Shown: in pieces, positions 16,074 to 24,482 of the stretch
Layout: the number at the start of each line of letters is the position of its first letter
Numbering within the stretch: position 1 is the first letter of the stretch
Origin: Paenibacillus bovis
GTDB taxonomy: Bacteria; Bacillota; Bacilli; Paenibacillales; Paenibacillaceae
Assembly (NCBI RefSeq): GCF_001421015.2
Contig: NZ_CP013023.1
Coordinates: 496,001-560,000 of the forward strand
Length of the DNA: 64,000 bases
Reading direction: 5' to 3'
Notes under the pieces: model-generated
Database searches by the model: none
Told to the model about the DNA's origin: nothing
Seen by the model: only the letters and a program-made list of their open reading frames with translations
Made by a program: the position numbers and the translations under genes

Positions 16074-17729
16074 ATGAGAAATGTTCACGGTAACAAAACA
16101 GGCTTTTTGCCAAGGCTCGGCGCATTATCACTATCTGTGATGCTGTTCTCCGGTATGGCATCCAGTGCCGGAGCAGCCGGAAGTGACCATGCCGAGTCTA
16201 TCGCCGCTCAAAAATCTACAACATCTGGCGTACAACAGATTACGATCAACGGTCAGCAGCGGTATCAGGAAATCGATGGTTTCGGCGCATCCGGTGCCTG
16301 GAGTATCGACCATATCGGCTCGGAATGGTCGGAAAAGAACAAAAATAAAGTCGCCGATCTATTGTTCTCGCAGGATAAAGGAATCGGACTGTCGATCTGG
16401 CGCTTCAATATTGGAGCGGGTAGCGTAGATACCGATCAGGATATTATCAGCGATCCATGGCGCCGGGCGGAGAGCTTCAAATCCGGCGAAGACAAGCCGT
16501 ACGATTGGTCCAAACAGGCTGGCCAGCAGTGGTTCCTGCAGGCTGCCAAAAAGCGCGGCGTTGAAGAAACCGTCGCTTTTGTGAATAGTCCGCCGGTATG
16601 GATGACCAAGAACGGTCACGGCCAGCCCGATCCATCGGTAGGCAGCACTAATCTCAAGGAAGACTATATTGACGATTACGCTGTTTTCCTCGCGGATGTA
16701 CTGGAGCATTTCCACAAGCAAAAGCTGGGCTTCGACTACATCAGCCCGATCAACGAACCGACCTGGGACTGGAACCGCGCCGGACAGGAAGGTAACCGCT
16801 ACAATATCGAAGATATCAAAAAAGTGCTGATCGCTCTGGATAAAGAACTGCACAAACGCGGCATCGACACCGAAGTGGATGCGATCGAAGCTGTTGAATA
16901 CCTATCCCTGCTGGATAACGACATGTACGCTACATATACCGGCAAAGCAGGCAGTACGTATACGAGCGGTAATGCCGGCGGTGCCTTTGAAGGCAAATAC
17001 AGTGAATATATCAAGGAAATGCTCGGCGATCCGCAAATTGCCGGTATCATCGGCAACAAAATGAGCGCTCACTCCTACTGGTCCGACGAAGCCAAGCCAG
17101 GTGACGACCGTCTGGTGCGCCTGCGCGAGCTGGTACGGGAAAACCTCAATCGGTATGTGCAGGACGCCAAGTTCTGGATGTCCGAATACTGTATCCTCGG
17201 CGACCGCGGACCGGGACGTGATCTGACAATGGATACTGCGCTGGATGTAGCCAAAGTCATTCACTACGATATGGTAACAACCCAGGCATCCGCATGGCAG
17301 TGGTGGCTCGCCGTATCCAAGGAAGATTACAAAGATGGCCTGGTCTATACCGATTACAAAAATCCCGGTGATACCCAGTCCATTATCGAATCCAAAACAC
17401 TCTGGGCCCTGGGCAATTACAGCAAATTCGTCCGTCCCGGCGCACAACGCATCGATCTACAAGGCGCCAATGATCCGAATGGCCTGATGGGATCGGCATA
17501 TTATCATGATGGAGACAAACAGCTGTCCGTCGTCTTCGTCAACAGCAGCGATGAAGCCAAAACGATCCATCTGGACGTCACCAACCTGCCAGGCGGCAAG
17601 GACGTGAAGCAGTTCAAACCGTATCTGACCTCTGAACACGCCGACCTAAAAAAGCAGTCCACCGTCTCGGTGAAAAAAGATATTACCATTCCAGCTCGTT
17701 CCCTGATGACACTGGTAGGGAAAAATTAA
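16074..17729 (+). CDS. Secreted glycoside hydrolase family 30 enzyme
   Basis: 551 residues with a Sec signal peptide (positive start, hydrophobic 15-30, cleavage near GAAG at about 35). The mature protein opens with YQEIDGFGASGAWSID, the GH30 start of the TIM barrel. SPINEPTWDW near residue 230 gives the acid/base Glu and FWMSEYCILGD near 370 the nucleophile Glu. WQWWLAV near 410 lines the active site, and a beta-sandwich follows at about 450-551. GH30 members include glucuronoxylanases, beta-1,6-glucanases and beta-1,6-galactanases; I cannot settle the substrate. AAAGGAGG lies 8 bases ahead of ATG. The gene stands alone, behind a cre-like site, so it is probably repressed by glucose and serves polysaccharide use outside the cell. 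Confidence 0.9.
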   Translation: MRNVHGNKTGFLPRLGALSLSVMLFSGMASSAGAAGSDHAESIAAQKSTTSGVQQITINGQQRYQEIDGFGASGAWSIDHIGSEWSEKNKNKVADLLFSQDKGIGLSIWRFNIGAGSVDTDQDIISDPWRRAESFKSGEDKPYDWSKQAGQQWFLQAAKKRGVEETVAFVNSPPVWMTKNGHGQPDPSVGSTNLKEDYIDDYAVFLADVLEHFHKQKLGFDYISPINEPTWDWNRAGQEGNRYNIEDIKKVLIALDKELHKRGIDTEVDAIEAVEYLSLLDNDMYATYTGKAGSTYTSGNAGGAFEGKYSEYIKEMLGDPQIAGIIGNKMSAHSYWSDEAKPGDDRLVRLRELVRENLNRYVQDAKFWMSEYCILGDRGPGRDLTMDTALDVAKVIHYDMVTTQASAWQWWLAVSKEDYKDGLVYTDYKNPGDTQSIIESKTLWALGNYSKFVRPGAQRIDLQGANDPNGLMGSAYYHDGDKQLSVVFVNSSDEAKTIHLDVTNLPGGKDVKQFKPYLTSEHADLKKQSTVSVKKDITIPARSLMTLVGKN

Positions 17730-18161
17730 GCGCTGGATGACAGACGTACAGGGATGTTTATAGTTAAAATAAAGCCAGTAATCTATTTAACATTCTCTGC
17801 TGGCGTATAGATTTACACTAAACAGACCTGATCCAGCCCAAAACAAGTAACAGATTGTTTTAATTATAGACAGTGACCTGCTGCGGCATTATTTTGGTTA
17901 TTCAAAGCATGAAGTCCGATGATGCTTTTAACACATATGCCAGATGCGGGTCACTTTCTTTTTTTGACTGACAACACTTCAAAACGGCCGTATATTTGCG
18001 CTGGTACGTGTTATCGCCGAATCATTGGGCAAGCCTGTCGTATAGAATGTAGCGAATCATATTGTAGCAATCAGGAGAGCAGTGAGTACCACCAACTAAT
18101 AGTGTAAGAAGAAAAATACTTATAGTCTAATCAACTACTCGTACAAAGGAGAATCCAGATC
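17730..18161. other. Intergenic region, no gene seen
   Basis: 432 bases between the GH30 gene and the next secreted protein. Short frames here lack ribosome sites and protein-like composition. GCCAG (17773) and CTGGC (17801) could form a weak long-loop hairpin after the GH30 gene, but without a clear T-run. The right end carries AAAGGAGA for the next gene. Confidence 0.5.
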
Positions 18162-19112
18162 ATGAACAAAAAGCATATTTCCACCGTCTTATTAGGCTCT
18201 ATTCTGGCTGGCAGTCTGGTCGTGGCTCCACTTGGCGATTCGGTCTATGCAGCCGATACATCGATCCAGATTAGAGGTGCATATGGCGTAGTTCCATCGG
18301 ATGTGGCTCCATATATTCGGAATGGTGTAACGATGGTTCCAATCAATGTAGTAAGCAAACTAGGAAGCGATAATACGTATGTATCATGGAATAATACCAG
18401 TAAAACGGTAACCATAAATGCTGCTGGAGCCAAAACTTTATTACAGCTTGATCAAAAATATGCTCTGCAAAATGGAGCCCGGATCGAGTTGGCGCAGCCT
18501 GCCACTTTAAAAGAAGGGGTCGTTATGGTTCCTCTGCGCTTTGTTGGAGAGTCTATTGGTGTGAAAGTAAACTGGGATGCAGCGAACCGAATTGTATATA
18601 TTGGTGAAGCCAGCTCGTCACCGGTTGATCCTGCGGAGACTTCCGCTGATTCGGCCCTTCAGATCCTGTCCAAACAAAGAGCCAAAGTGATATATGATCT
18701 ACCCAGAACCGAATTGCCAACAGAACTGCCTACAGTAGGGATGCAGACGGTAACCCACTATTTCCCGGTAGGACAAGCCAATATATTTTTCGAAGCCATG
18801 CCTGATCGCATCAGCTATTATGAAGTGAAAAATAACAAAGCCAAGGAAATTTGGTCAGCCAATCACAATGATCAACCCTCTGCCAGCGGCAAAGGCTTAC
18901 CTTTTTTGCCATACCAAATTACAAAAGAAATAGGAAAAAGACCTTCCATTACTGCTACAGTCGCCTACTACCAATATAGTGCATCCATATCCGATCTACG
19001 CTATGGGTTGATCGATACCAAAGGAAATGACACTGAACTGGGTCATACCGATCCTGCACAGATCAAGCAAAGATTCCCTGTAGATCAAAAAGAACTTGCA
19101 TTGGTAAAATGA
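18162..19112 (+). CDS. Secreted copper-amine-oxidase N-terminal-like domain protein
   Basis: 316 residues with a clear signal peptide (MNKKHISTVLLGSILAGSLV, cleavage near YAA at about 30). Residues 35-150 form a copper amine oxidase N-terminal-like domain: paired segments NGVTMVPINVVSKLG and EGVVMVPLRFVGESIG, each followed by VSWNNTSKTVTI or VNWDAANRIVYIG. In Paenibacillaceae this domain is a common cell-surface or stalk module with no oxidase activity. The C-terminal half (165-316) is not recognised; it contains YFPVGQANIFFEAMPDRISYY and no membrane anchor. It is followed by a strong bidirectional terminator, so it is probably monocistronic. Confidence 0.8.
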   Translation: MNKKHISTVLLGSILAGSLVVAPLGDSVYAADTSIQIRGAYGVVPSDVAPYIRNGVTMVPINVVSKLGSDNTYVSWNNTSKTVTINAAGAKTLLQLDQKYALQNGARIELAQPATLKEGVVMVPLRFVGESIGVKVNWDAANRIVYIGEASSSPVDPAETSADSALQILSKQRAKVIYDLPRTELPTELPTVGMQTVTHYFPVGQANIFFEAMPDRISYYEVKNNKAKEIWSANHNDQPSASGKGLPFLPYQITKEIGKRPSITATVAYYQYSASISDLRYGLIDTKGNDTELGHTDPAQIKQRFPVDQKELALVK

Positions 19113-19125
19113 TCTATTTAGCAGC

Positions 19126-19170
19126 CAAAAAAAAGCACAGACAGGTCGTTGTAACCTGTCTGTGCTTTTC
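19126..19170. terminator. Bidirectional terminator
   Basis: Perfect 16-bp stem, 19131-19146 with 19154-19169, around a 7-base loop, flanked by A-run and T-run on both sides. It serves the copper-amine-oxidase-domain gene from the left and the beta-helix lipoprotein gene from the right. Confidence 0.95.
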
Positions 19171-19173
19171 TGC

Positions 19174-21525
19174 TTAATTTGTAGCTGTTGTCGTTTCAGT
19201 GTTCTGTGCCGCGGTACCCTGGGCTGCATTGCGCTGTGGTCTGCCGCCTCCTCCGCCAAAACCGCCACCGTTCGGGTTGCTGGCGGATACGCCGGATTCG
19301 GACAGCCAGGTGATGCTGCTGGAGATATCAAAATCTACGCCTTTGGTGCCTCCGCTGTACGTACCGTCACTGTATAATCCATCAGCTGCTGTACCTGTAG
19401 AGGTACCGCCAGTGTACAGCGTATAGCTGCTGCCTTTGGCCAGATCCGGGGAGCTGATAACGACGTACTGATAATCTTTATCCGGTGCGAAGGTCAGGAT
19501 ATTGTTGCCCTCGCTGTCCTGTAGATGCACCAGTGTACCTGCTTTTTGGACTGTCGAATAGCTCATCGCTACCGAATACTGAGTAGATGCATCCGATGGA
19601 GCCTGTGCCATACCGGAGCTGCCTGCTGCAACCAGATAACCGCCTGTCATTTCAAAAGTACCATCGTAATCGAGTGTACCGTTACCATTATCGGTCGGAC
19701 CGTTCACAATCACGGTACCGCCTGACATGGTGATCGAACCATTGGCATCCAAACCGTCGCCGCCTGCTTCGACATACAATGTACCGCCGCTAATATTCAG
19801 CAATGCATTGCCTGCGGATTCCGGACCACCACCACCAAAGCCAGTTGGTTTATCCGCGGGCGGTGCTGTCTCTGTAGTGGTCGTAGTATCTGCAGCTTGG
19901 GCTGCTGTAGTACTTGCTGTACTATTGGCATTTGCCGATTCCGATGAGGAGGAAGCATCAGCTGTAGTTGTCGTCTCACCTTCCGAAGCATTCACACCGT
20001 CATCGCTGGCTATCACATGGGTAGCGCCTCCAGCCACGTTGATCACGGCAGCCTCCAGTCCTTCATAACTCTTGGTAATATTGACTTTGCCGCCGGTGAT
20101 ATTCAGGTTGGTCTCGCCGTGAATACCGTCATCGCCAGTCGCCAGATTCAGTGTCCCACCGGTAATCGTTACACTGGCACCACTGTGTACACTGTCGTCT
20201 TTGGCATTGATATTAAACGTACCGCCATTGATCACGAGATCTCCGCCAGCTTTTAAGGCTTTGGCACTCTCGGACGTTTCTTCTGCAGCAGCAGTAGTAT
20301 CTGCTGCATTCGTCGCTGCAGAAGAAGCGGCAGCCGCGGCTTTTGCAGGTACAGTTGTAGTCGAACTCACTGCTGCGCTGGAGGATACAGACGCTGTAGA
20401 TACAGTTGTTTCGCTGGTAGTGGAAGCGGGCGTTGTCGTATTCGTTCCTGCTGGAGCCGTTCCCTGTTCACTATCCATCTGCGGAGGAATTCCACCACCG
20501 CCGCCGAAACCGCCTGGAGGCATGGACTCGGTATGTGCGTCTGCATTGGCACTTCCACCGCCGGTCGTGATATTGTAGCTTCCGCCATCGGTCACCAGCT
20601 TGGTCTCGGCCTGAATACCATCATTTTCGGATTTGATCGTAAACGTGCCATCTGTTATCGCCACGAATCCTTTTTCCGTATCTTCGTCATTGGTCGCTTT
20701 GATGCCATCTCCGCCTGCAATCACTGTAAACGTACCCTGCGCGATCGCTACCATATCTTTACCGACGATTCCATCATCCTCTGCCTGAATATTAAACGTA
20801 CCGGAGACAATCTTCAGATCGTCCTTGCTGGTAATACCATCTTTGTAGTTGGCTTTTACATTCAGTCTACCAGTACCATTGATCGTTAGATCGGCTTTGC
20901 TGAATAGAGCAGCGCTCGGTTCGTCGGTCGTGCTGTCTGCGAATACATAGCTGGAGCCGTCCGTAATCATGTTTTCGGTGCCCTTCTGCAAAGTCATGAT
21001 CACATTGTCCGCTTCCTGGATATAAATCGGTGCGCTGTCTTTATTGGTAATGTCCACACCGTTCAGGATGATATGCACATCCCCCTCACTGGCGCTATTC
21101 ACCACGATCTGGCCGTCCGTCAGCTTGCCGCTGATTACATACGTACCTGCGGCCGAGATCGTAACGGTACTGCCGGAAGCTTGGGCTCCCGAACCTGTAA
21201 CGACTGCACGGGTGCTACTCAGCTTGATCTGTGTCGAGCTATCTGCGCTCCAGTCGGTATTGCGGTCGGCATCTTTATAGGTCACGAGATCGGCGCTAGT
21301 CAGCTTGACCGGTGTAGTAACCGCTGACGTTGAGATCGTCGAGGTTGCTGCTGTCGAGGATGTAGTTGCGGTACTGGCTGATGTGCTGCATGCAGCCAGC
21401 AGAGAAGCCGACAGCAGCAGTGCACTCAGGGTGGCGGCTGCTTTTTGGGCGAGGCTTTTTGAAGCCGGTTTTCTCGATGGAGCGGACGTCGGGTTGGTTT
21501 GTTTTTGCGTTACTTTTCTCATCAT
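19174..21525 (-). CDS. Cthe_2159-type beta-helix lipoprotein (carbohydrate-binding domain)
   Basis: 783 residues. A long N-terminus leads to a lipobox LLSASLLAAC (Cys near 46), so it is probably anchored in the membrane. The body consists of repeated short beta-helix rungs such as GDVHIILNGVDI, GTFNIQAEDDGI and GGDGIKATNDE, the pattern of the Cthe_2159 (PF14262) family, reported to bind polysaccharides. Low-complexity Ala/Ser/Thr segments interrupt the helix (about 355-420 and 530-570), and Gly-rich patches (FGGGGG) recur, including the C-terminus. It is the last gene of the VTC/DUF4956 unit. Such proteins are often found with CotH and polyphosphate polymerase; no CotH is visible. Role: surface or matrix protein, by inference. 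Confidence 0.85.
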   Translation of the reverse strand: MMRKVTQKQTNPTSAPSRKPASKSLAQKAAATLSALLLSASLLAACSTSASTATTSSTAATSTISTSAVTTPVKLTSADLVTYKDADRNTDWSADSSTQIKLSSTRAVVTGSGAQASGSTVTISAAGTYVISGKLTDGQIVVNSASEGDVHIILNGVDITNKDSAPIYIQEADNVIMTLQKGTENMITDGSSYVFADSTTDEPSAALFSKADLTINGTGRLNVKANYKDGITSKDDLKIVSGTFNIQAEDDGIVGKDMVAIAQGTFTVIAGGDGIKATNDEDTEKGFVAITDGTFTIKSENDGIQAETKLVTDGGSYNITTGGGSANADAHTESMPPGGFGGGGGIPPQMDSEQGTAPAGTNTTTPASTTSETTVSTASVSSSAAVSSTTTVPAKAAAAASSAATNAADTTAAAEETSESAKALKAGGDLVINGGTFNINAKDDSVHSGASVTITGGTLNLATGDDGIHGETNLNITGGKVNITKSYEGLEAAVINVAGGATHVIASDDGVNASEGETTTTADASSSSESANANSTASTTAAQAADTTTTTETAPPADKPTGFGGGGPESAGNALLNISGGTLYVEAGGDGLDANGSITMSGGTVIVNGPTDNGNGTLDYDGTFEMTGGYLVAAGSSGMAQAPSDASTQYSVAMSYSTVQKAGTLVHLQDSEGNNILTFAPDKDYQYVVISSPDLAKGSSYTLYTGGTSTGTAADGLYSDGTYSGGTKGVDFDISSSITWLSESGVSASNPNGGGFGGGGGRPQRNAAQGTAAQNTETTTATN

Positions 21526-21598
21526 CCATTGTTCCCTTCCATAATGAACTGTATTGGTGGAGCAGTCCGGGTCAGCCGGACAGATTTGATTTGGTAAA

Positions 21599-22291
21599 TT
21601 AATATTCGTTAGCTGGACTTGGGCTCATTGTTAGTGACAGATCCAGATTGCCGTTTCTACAACGGATGGAGTCTAGGAATTCTTTTTGGTTGGTTTCCTG
21701 CTTCATGGTGACGAGGTAGATCAGTTCGTACAGGCTGCCGAGTTCGGTGGTTCTGATTTTTTTGAGTTCATGCTGCACGTTGAATTGGTGGAATACTTCG
21801 TTAAAAGCTTCTTCGTAGCCCAGATTTTCGGGAATAGTGACTTTCAGGGTACGCTGCATCGTTTTGCGTGTACCGAAGTTAAAGCGGTTCAGCAGGAACA
21901 TCAGCAGACAGAGAATCAGGGTAAACAGCACCGCGTAACCGAAGTATCCGGTACCGACTGCCAGGCCGGCTGCCATGGTGAACAGGACATAGGCAATGTC
22001 TTTTGGGTCGCCGGGTGCGCTGCGGAAGCGGATGATCGAGAAGGCACCGGCCAGGCTGAACGCGCGGGCGATATTGCTGCCGATCAACAGGATGATGATA
22101 GACACGATCACCGGCAGCAGCACCATCGTCAGGGTGAAACTCTGGGAAAAGCCGCCGGGATTCGTTTTCATATACGTCAAGCTGATTATGCCACCCAGAA
22201 TAATGGATACCAGTATGGTCAACAGCGCGCCACTCAGGGTCAGTTCGGTTGTACTGGCGCTTACTGTACTGTTAAATAACGTCTCAAGCAT
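21599..22291 (-). CDS. DUF4956 integral membrane protein
   Basis: 230 residues. Three to four hydrophobic helices occupy about 15-150 (LLTILVSIILGGIISLTYM, MVLLPVIVSIIILLIG, VLFTLILCLLMFLL), with the typical AFSLAGAFSIIRFRSAPGDP block between them. The C-terminal third is a soluble alpha/beta domain (KTMQRTLKVTIPENLGYEEA). This is the DUF4956 family, regularly encoded beside VTC-domain polyphosphate polymerases; its biochemical role is not established. The start overlaps the end of the polymerase gene by eight bases, so both are likely made in a fixed ratio and may form one membrane complex. Confidence 0.88.
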   Translation of the reverse strand: MLETLFNSTVSASTTELTLSGALLTILVSIILGGIISLTYMKTNPGGFSQSFTLTMVLLPVIVSIIILLIGSNIARAFSLAGAFSIIRFRSAPGDPKDIAYVLFTMAAGLAVGTGYFGYAVLFTLILCLLMFLLNRFNFGTRKTMQRTLKVTIPENLGYEEAFNEVFHQFNVQHELKKIRTTELGSLYELIYLVTMKQETNQKEFLDSIRCRNGNLDLSLTMSPSPANEY

Positions 22292-23093
22292 AGCGGATAC
22301 TCTCCTTCTCGGTAGGAATCTGGATCATGGCAGGCGCAGGAATCTCAATCGTCGGCAGCTGCGGCTGAATCGTAGGAACAGCCTGATTTTTCAGCAATTT
22401 CTTGTACTCATTGCCGTATTTGGAAAAGCTCGTCCGGTACAGTCCATGCTTGGACAGCAGCTTGGACAGCCATAGCGGTACAGTGTTCTCTGCTTTGACC
22501 TCCATCAGCCACTGATCCGGCTCCAGTAGTTGTTCGCCGTAATCCCCCTGCTCCAGCTTCAGATCGTAGCGGCGGCAGCGGATATTGGTGTCAAAGGTAA
22601 TGCGCAGATCGCGGCTTTCCTTGCTGAACAGTGCTTTGCGATCGTAGGACAGGTACAGCTTGGGAGCCAGATCGTACAGGCGGAGGAAGTAGGTGATTTC
22701 GTTCAGCACCTGCTTGTTCATATACTCCTGGTATTCTGGCACTTGACCGGTACGGACAAATTCGTAGGCTTCATCCAGCTTGAGTGCAGTGCGGCGTTTG
22801 TTGACGAGACCGGTAAATTTCTTTTTGATCTCCATATAGACTTTGGCATTGGCCTCTGGTACACCGTATGCCCGGAGGCGCAGTTTTTCTTTGTATTTGG
22901 GCTTCGCCAGACTCGCCCGGATCAGCGAATCATGCGGTGTGTCATAGTAGATATTGCTGATCGAGTAAAAGTCGTGCTGCTTGTTGTAGGCATCCAGCTC
23001 CATGTATTCCAGCAGATCGCTGTAAAATACATGGAACTTGGCGGTGTTCATCAGATACTTGCTCTCATATCGGTTAAAAACCTCGATAGCCAT
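22284..23093 (-). CDS. VTC-domain polyphosphate polymerase
   Basis: About 269 residues of the CYTH-like tunnel fold seen in yeast Vtc4, which makes polyphosphate from ATP. Basic and acidic tunnel residues are visible: NRYESKYLMN at the start, KPKYKEKLRLRAYG near 75, VYMEIKKKFTGLVNKRR near 95, YLSYDRKALF near 155 and LMEVKAEN near 205. The protein has no membrane helix of its own; the overlapping DUF4956 gene may supply one. The open frame begins at 23102, but ATG 23093 is spaced better from AAAGGA. The tail (about 245-269) is Pro/Ile-rich. Product could be secreted or cytoplasmic polyphosphate; that part is inference. Confidence 0.88.
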   Translation of the reverse strand: MAIEVFNRYESKYLMNTAKFHVFYSDLLEYMELDAYNKQHDFYSISNIYYDTPHDSLIRASLAKPKYKEKLRLRAYGVPEANAKVYMEIKKKFTGLVNKRRTALKLDEAYEFVRTGQVPEYQEYMNKQVLNEITYFLRLYDLAPKLYLSYDRKALFSKESRDLRITFDTNIRCRRYDLKLEQGDYGEQLLEPDQWLMEVKAENTVPLWLSKLLSKHGLYRTSFSKYGNEYKKLLKNQAVPTIQPQLPTIEIPAPAMIQIPTEKESIRYA

Positions 23094-23293
23094 GGGGATC
23101 ATTCCTTTTCATTATGGTGTGCAAGGCGTATGCGGCCGTGCGGATAAGCGGTATGGTGTGAGTCATTTGGGCGTTGGTTGGTGTGGTGTCTCTTGTTTAT
23201 ATTTGTATAGTAGAAGGTCAACCTTTAGTGAATCTTAAATGTTTTACATGGCGTTAACATTTTTACGATTTTCTCGAATTTGGGCAAGCCGCT

Positions 23294-23362
23294 GCGGAAA
23301 GGGATTCTGCCATGGTCTCCATTCTCAAAGGTCGGTCTTTGGCAGAATTCCCTTTCCTCCGC
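23294..23362. repeat. Dispersed palindromic element, copy 1
   Basis: Arms 23294-23312 (GCGGAAAGGGATTCTGCCA) and 23340-23362 are inverted repeats; the right arm has two small insertions. Read on the minus strand it begins GCGGAGGAAAGGGAATTC then TGCCA, which matches 21 of 23 bases at 52732-52754. The same asymmetry (AATTC in one arm, ATTC in the other) is found in both copies. Confidence 0.75.
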
Positions 23363-23454
23363 TCCATGCTGGAAGTTAATAAGACGTTATTTATTATTTA
23401 AAAGCCATTGGAACGATCATTGTTATACGTGGATTCGTTAAGAACAAAATAGAA

Positions 23455-23503
23455 TAGCCCTTTGCTGTGACATTCACAATGTCACAGCAAAAGGGCTACT
23501 TTT
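23455..23503. terminator. Strong hairpin terminator without an upstream gene
   Basis: Left arm 23456-23474 pairs with 23478-23497 (one bulged A) around a 3-base loop, with T-rich sequence after it in both directions. No annotated gene ends here: polyphosphate genes leave to the left, two-component genes to the right. It could end a small RNA or act as a leader attenuator. Confidence 0.7.
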
Positions 23504-23804
23504 ATAGAATGAGTTACCATAATGACTTCAAAATATTTTTTCTTCTCGCTATATAGGATATGTACATTAATAAGAATAAATTATATTTTATAGCTGGCAT
23601 ACCGATTGTAGATATAGTAATTAAGAAGCAAACATGTTTTTGTTCTTTCTATAAAAATATGTTCTCTCCTTAATAAGTTAAGGTTCGTTAAAGGTATCTG
23701 CCTTACAATACAAACATGAACAATCCATGAATACACCGGAGTGATATCCACTCCTGACGATACAGGTATAGCAAGCCAATTTAATATAAAAGAGGTTAAC
23801 AACC

Positions 23805-24482
23805 ATGCGAATATTAATCGTAGAAGATGAACTGCATCTGGCCGAGGCGCTGACGCAAATTCTCAAAAAGCATAATTACTCTGTCGATGCCGTGCATGAT
23901 GGGCGCACCGGATTGGATTACGCGCAGAGCGGAATCTACGATCTGCTGCTGCTGGATATTATGATGCCGGAGATGGATGGAATCAGCGTATTGAAGACGC
24001 TGCGCAGCCAGGGGAATGCGACGCCGGTTATTCTGCTTACCGCCAAGGGCGAGATCTCGGACAAAGTAACCGGGCTGGATTACGGGGCAGACGACTATAT
24101 TGCCAAGCCTTTCTCTTCCGAGGAACTGATGGCGCGTATCCGGGCAGCCCTGCGGCGCAAAGGCGAAGTAGTACCGGAAGATGGGCTCAAGTACGGCGAT
24201 CTGGAGTTGAATACCTCCACACTCAAGCTAACCGTCGGCGGTAAGGAAATGAAGCTGAATCTCAAGGAAAGCGAGCTACTGGAGCTGCTCATGATCCGCA
24301 AGCAGGGCGTTACGTCCAAAGAGCAGATTATCGAGAAGCTGTGGGGCTTTGATTCGGACGTAGAGCATAACAATGTGGAGGTCTATATTTCCTTTTTGCG
24401 TAAAAAGCTGAACTTCCTGAATTCCACGGTGCGCATCACGACGATCCGTAATGTAGGTTATGTGCTTGAGGTGACGACCTGA
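23805..24482 (+). CDS. OmpR-family response regulator
   Basis: 225 residues. The receiver domain (1-115) has the acidic pair in VEDELHLAEAL, phosphoacceptor Asp in LLLLDIMMPEMDG (about 51), Thr in ILLTAKGE and Lys in YIAKPFSSEEL. The winged-helix DNA-binding domain covers about 130-222 (LLELLMIRKQGVTSKEQIIE, VYISFLRKKL). The stop TGA shares its A with the ATG of the kinase gene, so the two are coupled. It diverges from the polyphosphate/DUF4956 operon, which makes that operon a candidate target, although the distance (700 bases) leaves this open. Confidence 0.94.
   Translation: MRILIVEDELHLAEALTQILKKHNYSVDAVHDGRTGLDYAQSGIYDLLLLDIMMPEMDGISVLKTLRSQGNATPVILLTAKGEISDKVTGLDYGADDYIAKPFSSEELMARIRAALRRKGEVVPEDGLKYGDLELNTSTLKLTVGGKEMKLNLKESELLELLMIRKQGVTSKEQIIEKLWGFDSDVEHNNVEVYISFLRKKLNFLNSTVRITTIRNVGYVLEVTT

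Larger units (their letters stand above)
23103..23804. other. 702-base divergent spacer with palindromic element and orphan terminator
   Basis: No credible gene. It holds a long inverted-repeat element (23294-23362), a strong hairpin (23455-23503) that follows no known gene, and the AT-rich upstream region of the response regulator, ending in AGAGGTTAACAACC before ATG 23805. Promoters for the polyphosphate operon (minus) and the two-component genes (plus) should both lie here. Confidence 0.6.

Noticed and set aside
17919..18107. A 62-codon plus-strand frame between GH30 and the copper-amine-oxidase-domain gene
   Set aside because: No ribosome site, unusual composition and no motif; treated as non-coding.
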